A stretch of DNA of 64,000 nucleotides from Hymenobacter actinosclerus (GTDB lineage: Bacteria; Bacteroidota; Bacteroidia; Cytophagales; Hymenobacteraceae). The notes beneath the pieces are model-generated. The model did not search any database and was not told where the DNA came from. It was given only the letters and a program-made list of their open reading frames with translations. Shown here one piece after another: positions 44,216-53,912 of the stretch. Both the position numbers and the translations under genes were made by a program. The stretch lies in contig NZ_FOHS01000002.1 in the NCBI RefSeq assembly GCF_900111515.1, positions 620,001 to 684,000 of the forward strand, written 5' to 3'. Position 1 is the first letter of the stretch. Each line of letters starts with the position of its first letter.

Positions 44216-46750
44216 TTACTGCTGGCCGCCGGCGTCGGGCGTGGTGCTGCCGCCTTCCTTCAGGTCGTCGTTGCTGATGGCACGGCGGCGGCGGGGGCGC
44301 TGCTCGGTGGTGAGCTTGCCGATGCGGTAACTTAGGTTGACGCGGACGCCGGCACGACGCAGCACGTTCACGCTGTTCTGGTCGAGCACCGGCGACTCGA
44401 CGCGGCTGCGGATTTTAAACTCGGGCGTGAAGAAGTTGTCGGCGCCGATGCCGAACGAGCCGCGCTTCTCGGCGAAATCCTTTTTCAGACTCAGGCTATA
44501 AATACCGAAACCGCCCTGGTAGCCCTGCAATTGCACCTGCCGGCCCCGGTAGAAGGCGAAGCTCTGGAAGCCCCAGCCATTCTCGAACGTGTAGCTGGCA
44601 ATCAGGCGGCCACTAACGACGACGCCGGTATTGCGGGCCGCCAGCACGGGGTCGGGAGAGTTGTTGTCGAGCACGGCGTAGAACACGTCGGTGCCCCCGC
44701 TGAGCGTAAATTTCTTGTTGATGTTGACGTTGGCGCTCAGGCTGCCGCCGTAGGCATTTTCGGTGCCGATGTTGCGGAAACGGGTGATGATGGTGTCGAG
44801 GCTGGTGGTGCGCACCGACTGGATGGAGCCGGTGGTATTGCGGGCGAACACCGAGAAGTTGAGCGAAGTCTGCTTGACAAACGTGTTATAGGCCAGCTCG
44901 TAGTTGTTGGTGTACTCGGGCCGCAGCTCGGGATTACCGATGGTTACGTTGAGCGGGTTGGAGGCCTGGCGGTTGGGGTTGAGGAACTGCAGCGACGGGC
45001 GCTGAATCCGGCGGTTGTAGGCTGCCTTTACCAGGTTGCCGTTGGCCAGCTTGCGCGAGAGGTTCAGGCTGGGCACCAGCACCCCGTACGACGGAATGGA
45101 AGCGGCCCGCTGCTGCTCATTTTTGAAGTCGGCGTTGATGGTGGTGTACTCGTAGCGGACGCCGGGCTTGAAGGTGTAATTCTTCAGCAACGTGAGCGTG
45201 TAAGCGGCGTAGGCGGCGGCTACGTTCTGGTCGTAGGTGAAGATGTTGGAGAGCCCCTGCCCCACCTGGGGCTGCCCGTTGAGCAGCGTGGTATAGTCGC
45301 TGTTCACACGACGGATGATGTCTTTGGCCCCGAATTCCAGAATCTGGTTTTCCCTGATGGGCGTTACGTAATCGGCCTGCAGCGTGTACTCCTCGTTGTA
45401 GCTGTCGTTGATGTTGCGCAGGAAGTCGCCCTCGCCGCGGCCCTCGCGGATGGCGTTGGTGAAGTTGTTGGTGCGCACGTTGCGGCTGTACTGGCCCAGC
45501 ACGCTGAACTCCTGGCGCGGCTTTTCGAAGGTGCGCGTGTAGCTGAGCGTGGCATCCAGCGTAATCGAGTTGTCGAGCACCTTCACATCGCGCAGGCTGC
45601 TGATTACCGTGTCGCCCTGAGCCCGGAAGAAGGTGGTATTCGAGCGCAGGTGGTCCTGGTAGCTGGTGCCGTCGCGCTGGCCCAGCTGCACCGAGGCGGC
45701 CACAAAGTTGTACTTGTTGATTTCGTAGTCCCAGCCCAGCGAGTAACGCCCGAACACGTTGTTCTGGCGCGTATCGGCCTGCTGCAGCGAGCGGCTGACG
45801 GCCGTGCGTTCGGCGGGGTCGTTGCTGGCGGGCAGGCGGTAGCTGAGCTGCTCGTTTTCGAAGCGGCCGGGCGTGTTGTACTGGCCGCGGCCCCCGGCAT
45901 TGAACGAGAAGCCCATTTTGCCGGTGCGGTAGGCCGCGCTCAGGCCCAGGTTGCTGCTGCGCGAGCCGGCGCTGATGCGGGTATCGAGCGTGAAGCCGCG
46001 CAGGTTGTTTTGCTTGGTGACGATGTTGATGATGCCGCCCGAGCCTTCGGCGTCGTACTTGGCCGAGGGCGAGGTAATGACTTCCACGCTCTTGATCTGG
46101 TCGGCCGGAATCTGCTTGAGCGCGTCGGCAATGCTGCTGGCCGAGATGGTGCTGGGCCGGTTGTTGATGAGCACCCGGATGTTGCTGGAGCCGCGCAGAC
46201 TCACGTTGCCGTCGAGGTCGACCGAGAGCAGGGGCACGCGGCGCAGCACATCGGTGGCGTCGCCGCCGCGGGTGGTTTCGTCCTTTTCGGCGTTGTACAC
46301 CGTGCGGTCTACCTTCTCCTCGATCAGGGCGCGCTGGCCCTCTACCACCACTTCCTTCAGGGCCTGGGCCGTGCTTTCGATGCTCAGGCTGCCCAGGTTG
46401 AGCGTGTTGCCGGCCTCGGTGATGACTACGCCCGGCTTCTCGAAATTCTTGTAGCCAATAAAGCTGACCTGCACCGTGTAGGTGCCGGCCCGCAGCCGCG
46501 GAATGCTGAACTTGCCGCTCTCATCGGCCGAAGTGCCATCGACGGGCTTGCCGGTAGCGGGGCTTAGCAGCACCACCGTGGCGTAGGGCACGGGCTGCCT
46601 GGTGGCGGCGTCAATGACAGTACCGGTCACGCGCCCGGTGCCGGGTTCGGCCTGCATTTGCCCGGCGGGCCGGCCGGAGCCGGTTGGGGCCTGGGCCAGC
46701 CCCGTGGCTGCGTAACCACCCAGGGCCAGCAGCAATGCGTACTTCTTCAT
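44216..46750 (-). CDS. TonB-dependent receptor (outer-membrane beta-barrel family)
   Basis: 844 residues. Signal peptide MKKYALLLALGGYAATGLAQ; a carboxypeptidase-regulatory-like domain (about 38-125: VTGTVIDAATRQPVPYATVV, VSFIGYKNFEKPG); a plug (about 140-240: DVLRRVPLLSVDLDGNVSLRG, ADQIKSVEVITSPSAKYDAE, GGIINIVTK); then a long beta-barrel to the C-terminus. It lacks a SusD partner gene, so it belongs to the non-Sus outer-membrane receptor group; the ligand is unknown. Transport is energised by TonB-ExbBD, encoded elsewhere. The C-terminus carries a polar tail after the last strand (RRRRAISNDDLKEGGSTTPD). Confidence 0.92.
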   Translation of the reverse strand: MKKYALLLALGGYAATGLAQAPTGSGRPAGQMQAEPGTGRVTGTVIDAATRQPVPYATVVLLSPATGKPVDGTSADESGKFSIPRLRAGTYTVQVSFIGYKNFEKPGVVITEAGNTLNLGSLSIESTAQALKEVVVEGQRALIEEKVDRTVYNAEKDETTRGGDATDVLRRVPLLSVDLDGNVSLRGSSNIRVLINNRPSTISASSIADALKQIPADQIKSVEVITSPSAKYDAEGSGGIINIVTKQNNLRGFTLDTRISAGSRSSNLGLSAAYRTGKMGFSFNAGGRGQYNTPGRFENEQLSYRLPASNDPAERTAVSRSLQQADTRQNNVFGRYSLGWDYEINKYNFVAASVQLGQRDGTSYQDHLRSNTTFFRAQGDTVISSLRDVKVLDNSITLDATLSYTRTFEKPRQEFSVLGQYSRNVRTNNFTNAIREGRGEGDFLRNINDSYNEEYTLQADYVTPIRENQILEFGAKDIIRRVNSDYTTLLNGQPQVGQGLSNIFTYDQNVAAAYAAYTLTLLKNYTFKPGVRYEYTTINADFKNEQQRAASIPSYGVLVPSLNLSRKLANGNLVKAAYNRRIQRPSLQFLNPNRQASNPLNVTIGNPELRPEYTNNYELAYNTFVKQTSLNFSVFARNTTGSIQSVRTTSLDTIITRFRNIGTENAYGGSLSANVNINKKFTLSGGTDVFYAVLDNNSPDPVLAARNTGVVVSGRLIASYTFENGWGFQSFAFYRGRQVQLQGYQGGFGIYSLSLKKDFAEKRGSFGIGADNFFTPEFKIRSRVESPVLDQNSVNVLRRAGVRVNLSYRIGKLTTEQRPRRRRAISNDDLKEGGSTTPDAGGQQ

Positions 46751-46862
46751 TCTTGAATTAGAAAAACGACCCCCGCAAAATCCGGAGGACTAAGGCACAG
46801 ACACAACTTTGCGCCGCAAGTGGCACGCGCAAGGAAAAGTCAGCAAGAAAAAGTCTCCGCTT

Positions 46863-48905
46863 CTATCGCTCGCCCAGCAACATCAGCAGGAAGGCAAAGT
46901 GCCGGGCCGTGTCGCGCAGGCTCTGGAAGCGGCCCGAGGCCCCGCCGTGGCCGGCGCTCAGGTCGGTGTGCAGCAGCAGCAGGTTGTTGTCGGTTTTGGT
47001 GGCCCGCAGCTTGGCCACCCACTTGGCGGGCTCGAAGTACTGCACCTGCGAGTCGTGCAGGCCGGTGGTGACGAGCAGGTTGGGGTAGGCCTGGGCGCGC
47101 ACGTTGTCGTAGGGCGAGTACGACAGCATGTAGTCGTAGAACTGCTGCTGGTTGGGGTTGCCCCACTCATCGTACTCGCCGGTGGTCAGCGGAATTGTTT
47201 CGTCGAGCATGGTCGTTACCACGTCCACGAAGGGCACGGCGGCCACCACGCCTTTGTAGAGCTCGGGATGCTGGTTGAGCACGGCGCCCATCAGCAGCCC
47301 ACCGGCCGAACCGCCCATAGCAAACAATGTGTCGGCGGAGGTGTAACGCTGCGCAATCAGGTACTGCGAGCAGTCGGTGAAATCGGTGAAGGTGTTCATT
47401 TTCGCCAGCTTCTTGCCGCCTTCGTACCAGTGCCGGCCCAGCTCCTGCCCGCCCCGGATGTGGCAAATCACGTAGGCAAAGCCCCGGTTGAGCAGGCTCA
47501 GGCGCGAGGCACTGAAGGTGGCGTCCATCGAGAGGCCGTACGAGCCGTAGGCGTATTGCAGCAGCGGGGCGCGGCCATTCTTCTCGAAGCCCTTTTTGTA
47601 AACAATCGACATCGGAATGAGCGTGCCATCGGCGGCCGGGGCGTACTGGCGCTCGGTTACGTAGTCTTCCTTGCTAAAACCGCCCAGCACGGTCTGCTCC
47701 TTGAGCAGCGTACGGGTGCGGGTGGCCATGTCGTAGTCGAAGGTAGAGGTGGGCGTGGTGAGCGAAGAGTAGCCGTAGCGGAGCACGGGCGTATCGAACT
47801 CGGGGTTGATGCTGATGGCGGCCGTGTAGGTGGGCTCGCCGAAGTTGAGGTAGTGCTCCTGCCCGTCGGCCCAGCGGATCACGCGCAGCCGCAGCAGCCC
47901 CTCGTGCCGCTCACCCAGCACCAGGTACTCGCGAAATAGCTCCATGTTCTCCAGAAACACGTCGTCGCGGTGCGGAATCACCACCTGCCAGGCCGTTTTG
48001 GCGGTGTCGGCCACGGGCGTTTTCAGCAGCCGGAAATTGGGCGCCTGGTCGTTGGAAAGCACGTAGAAATCGGGCCCGAAGTGCTCCACTTCGTAAAGGT
48101 GGTCATCCTCGCGGGCCAGAAACACTTGCATCTCCGCCCGCGGCGCATCGGCCCGCAGGTAGCGCACTTCCGACGACATGGTGCTCCCGATGCTCAAAAA
48201 CACGTACTCGCGCGACTTCGAGCGGTGTACGTGCAGGTAAAAGGCCGCGTCGGCTTCCTCGTACACCAGCTCATCGGCGGCCGGATCGGTGCCCAGCGTG
48301 TGGCGCCAGAGCTGGTAGTCGAGCAGCGTGTCGGGGTCTTTGCGGGTGTAGAAAACGGTGCGGTTGTCGGTGGCCCACACGGCGTTGCCGCTGGTGTTGG
48401 CCAGGGCTTCGGGGTAGGGCTGCCCGGTTTCAAGGTCGCGGAAGCGCAGCGTGTACAGGCGGCGGCTTACCGTGTCCTCCGAGTAGACCAGCGTGCGGTT
48501 GTCGTCGCTCACCTCCAGGCCGCCGATGTGGTAGTAGTCCTGGCCCTCGGCCAGGGCGTTGCCGTCGAGCAGCACCTCTTCGGGGGCCTTGAGGCTGCCG
48601 GGCTTGCGGCAGTACACCGGATACTCGCCGCCTTCCACGAAGCGCACGTAGTAGAAATAGCCATTGTCGCGGTAGGGCACCGACTCGTCCTGCTCGCGGA
48701 TGCGGCCCTTCATTTCCTGAAACAGCCGCTCATCCAGGTCGTTGGCCGGGGCCATCTGCTGGTCGAAATAGGCGTTTTCGGCCTTCAGGTAGTCGAGCAC
48801 CGCGGGGTTTTCGCGCTCATTGAGCCAGTAGTAGTTATCGGTGCGGGTGCCGAAAGGCGAAACGAGCGGGTGGGGCTTGATGGCCGCAATGGGAGGAACA
48901 GACAT
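46863..48905 (-). CDS. ptrB: Oligopeptidase B (S9 prolyl oligopeptidase family)
   Basis: 680 residues from MSVPPIAAIKPHPLVSPFG (ATG at 48905). An N-terminal seven-bladed propeller (about 60-400) covers an alpha/beta-hydrolase catalytic domain. The triad is Ser in MGGSAGGLLMGAV (near 533), Asp in TGLHDSQVQYFEP (near 617) and His in LSAGHGGASGRF (near 653). The family cleaves short peptides after Arg or Lys, in the cytosol or periplasm; no signal peptide is seen. The gap to the downstream receptor gene is 112 bp. Confidence 0.92.
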   Translation of the reverse strand: MSVPPIAAIKPHPLVSPFGTRTDNYYWLNERENPAVLDYLKAENAYFDQQMAPANDLDERLFQEMKGRIREQDESVPYRDNGYFYYVRFVEGGEYPVYCRKPGSLKAPEEVLLDGNALAEGQDYYHIGGLEVSDDNRTLVYSEDTVSRRLYTLRFRDLETGQPYPEALANTSGNAVWATDNRTVFYTRKDPDTLLDYQLWRHTLGTDPAADELVYEEADAAFYLHVHRSKSREYVFLSIGSTMSSEVRYLRADAPRAEMQVFLAREDDHLYEVEHFGPDFYVLSNDQAPNFRLLKTPVADTAKTAWQVVIPHRDDVFLENMELFREYLVLGERHEGLLRLRVIRWADGQEHYLNFGEPTYTAAISINPEFDTPVLRYGYSSLTTPTSTFDYDMATRTRTLLKEQTVLGGFSKEDYVTERQYAPAADGTLIPMSIVYKKGFEKNGRAPLLQYAYGSYGLSMDATFSASRLSLLNRGFAYVICHIRGGQELGRHWYEGGKKLAKMNTFTDFTDCSQYLIAQRYTSADTLFAMGGSAGGLLMGAVLNQHPELYKGVVAAVPFVDVVTTMLDETIPLTTGEYDEWGNPNQQQFYDYMLSYSPYDNVRAQAYPNLLVTTGLHDSQVQYFEPAKWVAKLRATKTDNNLLLLHTDLSAGHGGASGRFQSLRDTARHFAFLLMLLGER

Positions 48906-49013
48906 GGAAGCAAAAATCGAAGTTAAGAAACCAGCCGGGCCGGCAGCAGCCAACGGGCCGCCCGGCAGCAGCACGGGGCCGGTGCGGGGTAAACTGCCGG
49001 ACGGACCCGCAAG

Positions 49014-50846
49014 TTACGCCGCCGGCGCGGCCGGTGGGGTTTGCAACGGCACGCGTAGCGTGAGCGTGGTACCGTGGCCGGGCTCCGAATCAAACTCCAA
49101 CTGAGCGTTGAGGTAGCGCGCCCGCAGGCGGATGTTGTGCATGCCCAGGCCATCGGTTATGTTCTCAAAGCCCAGGCCGTTGTCCTCCACCATCATGGTC
49201 AGGTCGGTGGCAGTGCCCAGCAGCTGCACGGTTAGCTCCGTGGCCTGGGCGTGGCGCAGCACGTTCTGCACGGCTTCCTGCAGAATACGATACACCAGCG
49301 CCTGAGCCGCCACCGACAGCCCCGGCACGGGCAAACCGACCGTGTGCAGGCGCACCGCCAGCCCGGGGTCCGAGTAGCGCAGGCGGCTCAGCAGTTGCTG
49401 CGCTGCCGGTGCCAGGCCGCGCTCCAGCAGCGCCACCGGGGCCAGTCCGTGCGAAATACTCCGGATTTCGCGCACCGACTCGTCGATGGTGGCGACGGCC
49501 GTGGCCAGCAGCGACTGCTGCTGCGGCTCGGCCAGGGGAAGCTGCTGCTGCAAGGCGGCCAGGTTCATGTGGGCCGCGCACAGCAGCTGGCCCACGCCGT
49601 CGTGCAGATCGGCCCCCACCCGGCGGCGCTCCTTTTCCTCTACCTGCATAATCTCGGCCGCGTAGCGCCGTTCCAGCTGCTGGCGGTCCTGCACCAGCGC
49701 CACCTCCCGCCGCAGGTGCTGGCGGTTGATAAGCAGATAGCCTACGCCGGAGCCCAGCAACAGCAGCAGCAGGGTGCCCAGCAGCAGATTCTGCCGCCGC
49801 TCCGCTTCCTGCTGGCGCCGCTCGTCGCCCCGTTCCTGCCGCCGCAGCTGCTCGCCAAAATCGAGCGCCTGCACCTGCACCAGGCGGTTGAGGCTGAAAA
49901 GCCGGCTGTTGGTCTGGCTGGCCCGGCGCAGATGGGCAAAGGCGCGGGCCGTGTCGCCCCGGGCTTCGTATTGGTTGGCCAGCGCCTCGCTGGCAATAAG
50001 AATGCCGCGGGCGTACCCGCCCTGCTCGCTGGCCTCCAGCGCCCGCTGCGCATACGTCAGTGCCTCGGTGGGCTGGTTTTGCTGACTGGCCACGCGGGCC
50101 AGTCCCAGCCAGGCCTGGCACAGCGCGTACGAGATAGGCCGGTACTGGGCCCGCTCGATGCAGCGCCGGTAGTAGGTGCGCGCCTGCTGCGGCTGGCCGC
50201 TCTGCATAGCTACGTCGCCCAGCAGTGCCAGGTCGCCGATTTCGCTATGCCAGTCCTGCTGCTGCAAATCGAGCCGGTAGCCCCATTCTATATAGTGGCG
50301 GGCCGAGTCGGTTTTGTTCAGCTGCAGATAGGCCTGGCCGATATTGCCCGGAATGGGGGTCAGCAGCGGCATATCGTGCAGGGCTTCGGCCCGGCGCACT
50401 GCCCGGAAAAGGTAGCGCAATGCCAGCCGGGGGCTGCCCTGCTCCAGGTGGGCATAGCCCATGCCGTTATCGGCGTGTACCTGGCCGCTGCGGTAGTTGA
50501 CCTGCTCGGCCAGGCGCCGCGCCGCCTGCATCGACTGCACGGCCGTGGGGTAGTTGCCGGACCGCAGAAAGGCCCAGCCCAGCATGAGCAGCGTCCGGCA
50601 CTCGCCGCGCGGAAACCGGAGCTCGTGCGCCAGCTGACGCCCCCGCTGCCCGTAGCTGATGGCCGACAAGGGACTATCATCGGTGCGGGCCCAGGCCAGC
50701 TGAATCAGCAGATTCACCCGATTCGTATCCGGCCGCGAGACCTTCAGCAACCGCAACAGACTGTCGGCCTGGGCAGTAGATTGGTTCGCGCTGACCGGAC
50801 CAGCCAGGCTCAGGCAACACAGCAAGACGAGGAGGAAGCTTTTCAC
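49014..50846 (-). CDS. Sensor histidine kinase with TPR sensor domain (HisKA_3 type)
   Basis: 610 residues. Signal peptide (MKSFLLVLLCCLSLAGPVSA), a periplasmic helical repeat region of the TPR kind (about 25-340), one TM helix (QNLLLGTLLLLLLGSGVGYLL), a coiled-coil, then a NarL/DesK-type kinase: the phosphorylated His in EKERRRVGADLHDGVGQLL, an N-box in ILQEAVQNVLRHAQAT, and MVEDNGLGFE with DGLGMHNIRLRA. Such proteins partner with LuxR/NarL-type regulators. No response regulator gene is adjacent, so it is an orphan within this window. Confidence 0.9.
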   Translation of the reverse strand: MKSFLLVLLCCLSLAGPVSANQSTAQADSLLRLLKVSRPDTNRVNLLIQLAWARTDDSPLSAISYGQRGRQLAHELRFPRGECRTLLMLGWAFLRSGNYPTAVQSMQAARRLAEQVNYRSGQVHADNGMGYAHLEQGSPRLALRYLFRAVRRAEALHDMPLLTPIPGNIGQAYLQLNKTDSARHYIEWGYRLDLQQQDWHSEIGDLALLGDVAMQSGQPQQARTYYRRCIERAQYRPISYALCQAWLGLARVASQQNQPTEALTYAQRALEASEQGGYARGILIASEALANQYEARGDTARAFAHLRRASQTNSRLFSLNRLVQVQALDFGEQLRRQERGDERRQQEAERRQNLLLGTLLLLLLGSGVGYLLINRQHLRREVALVQDRQQLERRYAAEIMQVEEKERRRVGADLHDGVGQLLCAAHMNLAALQQQLPLAEPQQQSLLATAVATIDESVREIRSISHGLAPVALLERGLAPAAQQLLSRLRYSDPGLAVRLHTVGLPVPGLSVAAQALVYRILQEAVQNVLRHAQATELTVQLLGTATDLTMMVEDNGLGFENITDGLGMHNIRLRARYLNAQLEFDSEPGHGTTLTLRVPLQTPPAAPAA

Positions 50847-50984
50847 CGCTTCGAATATATCGCACTATGGCAATAATTACCTCTTTGCTCGCTCAACAAT
50901 CTAAAATACGCGCCAAACACGGCCGGCCGGCCGCTCAACGAGCAACCGGCCGGCTGATTCCCGATTCTTATTCAGCAGACGAAC

Positions 50985-53678
50985 CTACAGCCCTGCCAGC
51001 TGCTGCTGCAGCGCCGCAATCTGGGCTTCGGCATCGGTCAGCTTCTGCCGCTCGCGCTCCACCAGCTCGGGTTTGGCGTTGGCCACGAACTTCTCGTTGC
51101 TGAGCTTTTTGCTCACCGAGGCGCGGAAACCCTGGGCGTAGTCCAGCTCCTTGGTGAGGCGCTCCTTTTCGGCCCCGAGGTCAATCTGCCCTTCCAGGGG
51201 CACGAAGAACTCGGCCCCGCCGGCCACGAAGCCCACGGCGGCGGCCGGGGCAGCCTCCACCACCGATACCTCGGTGAGGGCGGCCAGCTTGCGGATGATA
51301 CCCGTGTAGTCCGTCAGCAGGGTTTGCAGCTCGGCGTCGGTGGTTTTGGCGGCCAGCGTGAGGGGTTTGTTGGGGCCCAGGCCCTTCTGGTTGCGGATGG
51401 TGCGCACGCCGCCCACGATTTCCAGCGCCTGGGCCATGCGGGCCAGCAGCGCAGCGGCACCCGCCACGGGCTGGGGCTTGGGCCAGGCGGCCACGCACAC
51501 GTACTCCTTGGGCCCGCGCGCCTTCAGCTCATGCCAGATTTCCTCCGTGATAAACGGCATGAACGGGTGCAGCAGGCGCAGCAGCGTTTCGAGGTAGGCG
51601 CTGGTGTGGCGCAGGGTTTCGGGGTCGATGGGGGCCTGGTAGGCGGGCTTGATCATCTCCAGATACACGGAGCAGTAGTCGTCCCAGACCAGCTTATACA
51701 CCGTCATCAGCGCATCCGAAATCCGGAACTTCTCGAAGTGCTCATCCACCTCGGCAATGGCGGCCTGCAGGCGCGCCCCGAACCACTCCACGGCCTTGTC
51801 GTTGGCGAAGGGCAACTCCGCATCCACTTCCCAGCCCTTAATCAGGCGGAACGCGTTCCAGAGCTTGTTGCTGAAGTTGCGGCCCTGCTCCACCAGCTTC
51901 TCATCATAGAGCAAATCGTTGCCGGCCGGAGCCGAGAACAGCATGCCGGTGCGCACGCCGTCGGCCCCGAACTGGGCAATCAGGTCGAGCGGGTCGGGCG
52001 AGTTGCCGAGCTGCTTGCTCATCTTGCGGCCCTGGGCGTCGCGCACGATGCCGGTCAGGTACACGTTTTTGAACGGCACTTCCTTGCGGAACTCCAGGCC
52101 GGCCATAATCATGCGGGCCACCCAGAAAAACAGGATGTCGGGGCCGGTTACCAGGTCGTTGGTGGGGTAGAAATAGTTGACGTCGGCGTTATCGGGGTCC
52201 TCGAACCCATCAAACACCGAAATCGGCCACAGCCACGACGAAAACCAGGTATCTAGCACGTCCTCGTCCTGGCGCAAATCGGCCAAGGTCAGGGCCTCGT
52301 TGCCGGGCTGGGTGCGGGCCTGGGCCAGCGCCTCGTCGGGCGTGAGGGCCACTACGTAGGTGCCATCGGGCAGGTAGTAGGCCGGAATCTGCTGGCCCCA
52401 CCAGAGCTGGCGCGAGATGCACCAGTCGCGCACGTTCTCCATCCACACCCGGTAGGTGTTCTTGAACTTGGCCGGGTGCAACTGAACGGTGTCGTTTTCC
52501 ACCACCTCCAAAGCGGGTTTGGCCAGGTGCTCCATTTTCAGGAACCACTGCAAGCTCAGCTTGGGCTCAATTACGGCCTTGGTGCGCTCCGAGGTCTGCA
52601 CGATGCTGGCATACTCCTCCACCTTCACCAGGTGGCCGGCCTCTTCCAGGTCCTTCACAATGTTGCGCCGGGCCGCGAAACGGTCCTGGCCCACGTACAG
52701 CTTGGCCTGCTCATTGAGCGTGCCATCGTTATTCAGAATATCAATAACGGGCAGCTTGTGCTTCACGCCCAGCTCGTAGTCGTTGAGGTCGTGGGCCGGC
52801 GTCACCTTCAGCGCCCCGGTGCCAAAATCGATGCTCACGTACTCGTCGCCAATCACCGGAATGTCGCGCCCCAGCAGCGGAATCCGCACCCGCTGCCCAA
52901 TCAAATGCTGGTAGCGCGGATCCTTCGGGTTCACGGCCACCGCCACGTCGGCCATAATGGTTTCCGGCCGGGAAGTGGCGATTATGAGCTGCAAGCTATC
53001 AGCTTCAAGCGACAAGCTTTCGTTCTGACTTGCAGCTTGCGGCTTGTAGCTTGCAGCTCCCACTATCTCATATTTGAGATAGTACATCTTGGCCATCACG
53101 TCTTTCGGGATGACTTCCTCGTCGGAAATGGCGGTTTGGCCCAGCGGGTCCCAGTTCACCATGCGCACACCACGGTAGATGAGGCCTTTCTGGTGCAGGT
53201 CGACGAACACGCGCAATACTGCCTCGGTCAGCTTGGGCTCCATGGTGAAGCGGGTCCGGTCCCAGTCGCAGGAGGCGCCCAGCTGCTTGAGCTGCTCGAG
53301 GATGATGCCGCCGTATTTTTCCTTCCAGGCGAAGGCATGGTCCAGGAATTGCTCGCGGGTGAGGTCCTTTTTCTCGATGCCCTGCTCTTTGAGCAACGAT
53401 ACCACTTTGGCCTCGGTGGCAATGGAGGCGTGGTCGGTGCCGGGCACCCAGCAGGCCTCGAAGCCCTGCATCCGGGCCCGGCGCACCAGCACGTCCTGAA
53501 TGGTATTGTTGAGCATGTGGCCCATGTGCAGCACGCCCGTTACGTTGGGCGGCGGAATCACGACCGAATACGGTTGCTTGCGGGGGTTGGCTTTGGCTTT
53601 GAAAAAGCCCTGCTCCTGCCAGCGCTGGTACCATTTGGCTTCAACGTCGGCGGGCGTATAGGTTTTGGCGATGGACAT
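50985..53678 (-). CDS. valS: Valyl-tRNA synthetase with an in-frame repeat insertion
   Basis: 897 residues. Class I synthetase that charges tRNA-Val and edits Thr-tRNA-Val. HIGH motif is HMGH at 51-54 (PPPNVTGVLHMGHMLN), KMSKS is GRKMSKQLG near 550, the anticodon domain follows, and a coiled-coil C-terminus ends AEAQIAALQQQLAGL. The editing (CP1) domain has IATSRPETIM near 233-242. Directly before it, residues 207-230 (AASYKPQAAS, then SLSLEADSLQ) are the translation of a family C intergenic repeat at 52982-53063. E. coli ValS has no similar segment there. The frame is intact, so the enzyme is presumably functional. A consensus promoter lies 34 bp upstream. Confidence 0.96.
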   Translation of the reverse strand: MSIAKTYTPADVEAKWYQRWQEQGFFKAKANPRKQPYSVVIPPPNVTGVLHMGHMLNNTIQDVLVRRARMQGFEACWVPGTDHASIATEAKVVSLLKEQGIEKKDLTREQFLDHAFAWKEKYGGIILEQLKQLGASCDWDRTRFTMEPKLTEAVLRVFVDLHQKGLIYRGVRMVNWDPLGQTAISDEEVIPKDVMAKMYYLKYEIVGAASYKPQAASQNESLSLEADSLQLIIATSRPETIMADVAVAVNPKDPRYQHLIGQRVRIPLLGRDIPVIGDEYVSIDFGTGALKVTPAHDLNDYELGVKHKLPVIDILNNDGTLNEQAKLYVGQDRFAARRNIVKDLEEAGHLVKVEEYASIVQTSERTKAVIEPKLSLQWFLKMEHLAKPALEVVENDTVQLHPAKFKNTYRVWMENVRDWCISRQLWWGQQIPAYYLPDGTYVVALTPDEALAQARTQPGNEALTLADLRQDEDVLDTWFSSWLWPISVFDGFEDPDNADVNYFYPTNDLVTGPDILFFWVARMIMAGLEFRKEVPFKNVYLTGIVRDAQGRKMSKQLGNSPDPLDLIAQFGADGVRTGMLFSAPAGNDLLYDEKLVEQGRNFSNKLWNAFRLIKGWEVDAELPFANDKAVEWFGARLQAAIAEVDEHFEKFRISDALMTVYKLVWDDYCSVYLEMIKPAYQAPIDPETLRHTSAYLETLLRLLHPFMPFITEEIWHELKARGPKEYVCVAAWPKPQPVAGAAALLARMAQALEIVGGVRTIRNQKGLGPNKPLTLAAKTTDAELQTLLTDYTGIIRKLAALTEVSVVEAAPAAAVGFVAGGAEFFVPLEGQIDLGAEKERLTKELDYAQGFRASVSKKLSNEKFVANAKPELVERERQKLTDAEAQIAALQQQLAGL
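52982..53063. repeat. Family C inverted repeat inside valS
   Basis: Plus-strand GAGCTGCAAGCTATCAGCTT, then CAAGCGACAAGCTT, a short centre, and ACTTGCAGCTTGCGGCTTGT, then AGCTTGCAGCTC. The arms match the intergenic copies at 36054-36149 and 63270-63369. Codon usage across it is unlike the rest of valS. Confidence 0.85.
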
Positions 53679-53712
53679 CGGTCGGAGAAAAATTCGGGGG
53701 CAGATATGGCTG

Positions 53713-53720
53713 CAAAAGTA
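53713..53720 (-). promoter_or_regulatory. Bacteroidota -7 element (TACTTTTG) for valS
   Basis: Exact TAnnTTTG match on the minus strand, 34 nt before the valS ATG (53678). Confidence 0.6.
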
Positions 53721-53912
53721 GGTATTTCGGGCCGGGGCCGGAAGCGGGGTAGCCCCTGCGTATTTTTTATGGCCCTCGGCGCCGCTGCATCGGTGCTCAT
53801 TGTTTATTTTTGAAGCCGGGGTAGCACCTTTTGTTGTGGGGCTTCTGGTTGTAGCGCTTCTGGCAGAAGTCTGCTCGAAGCCCTGCTACTGCCCTTCCCG
53901 TGTTTCCACTGC

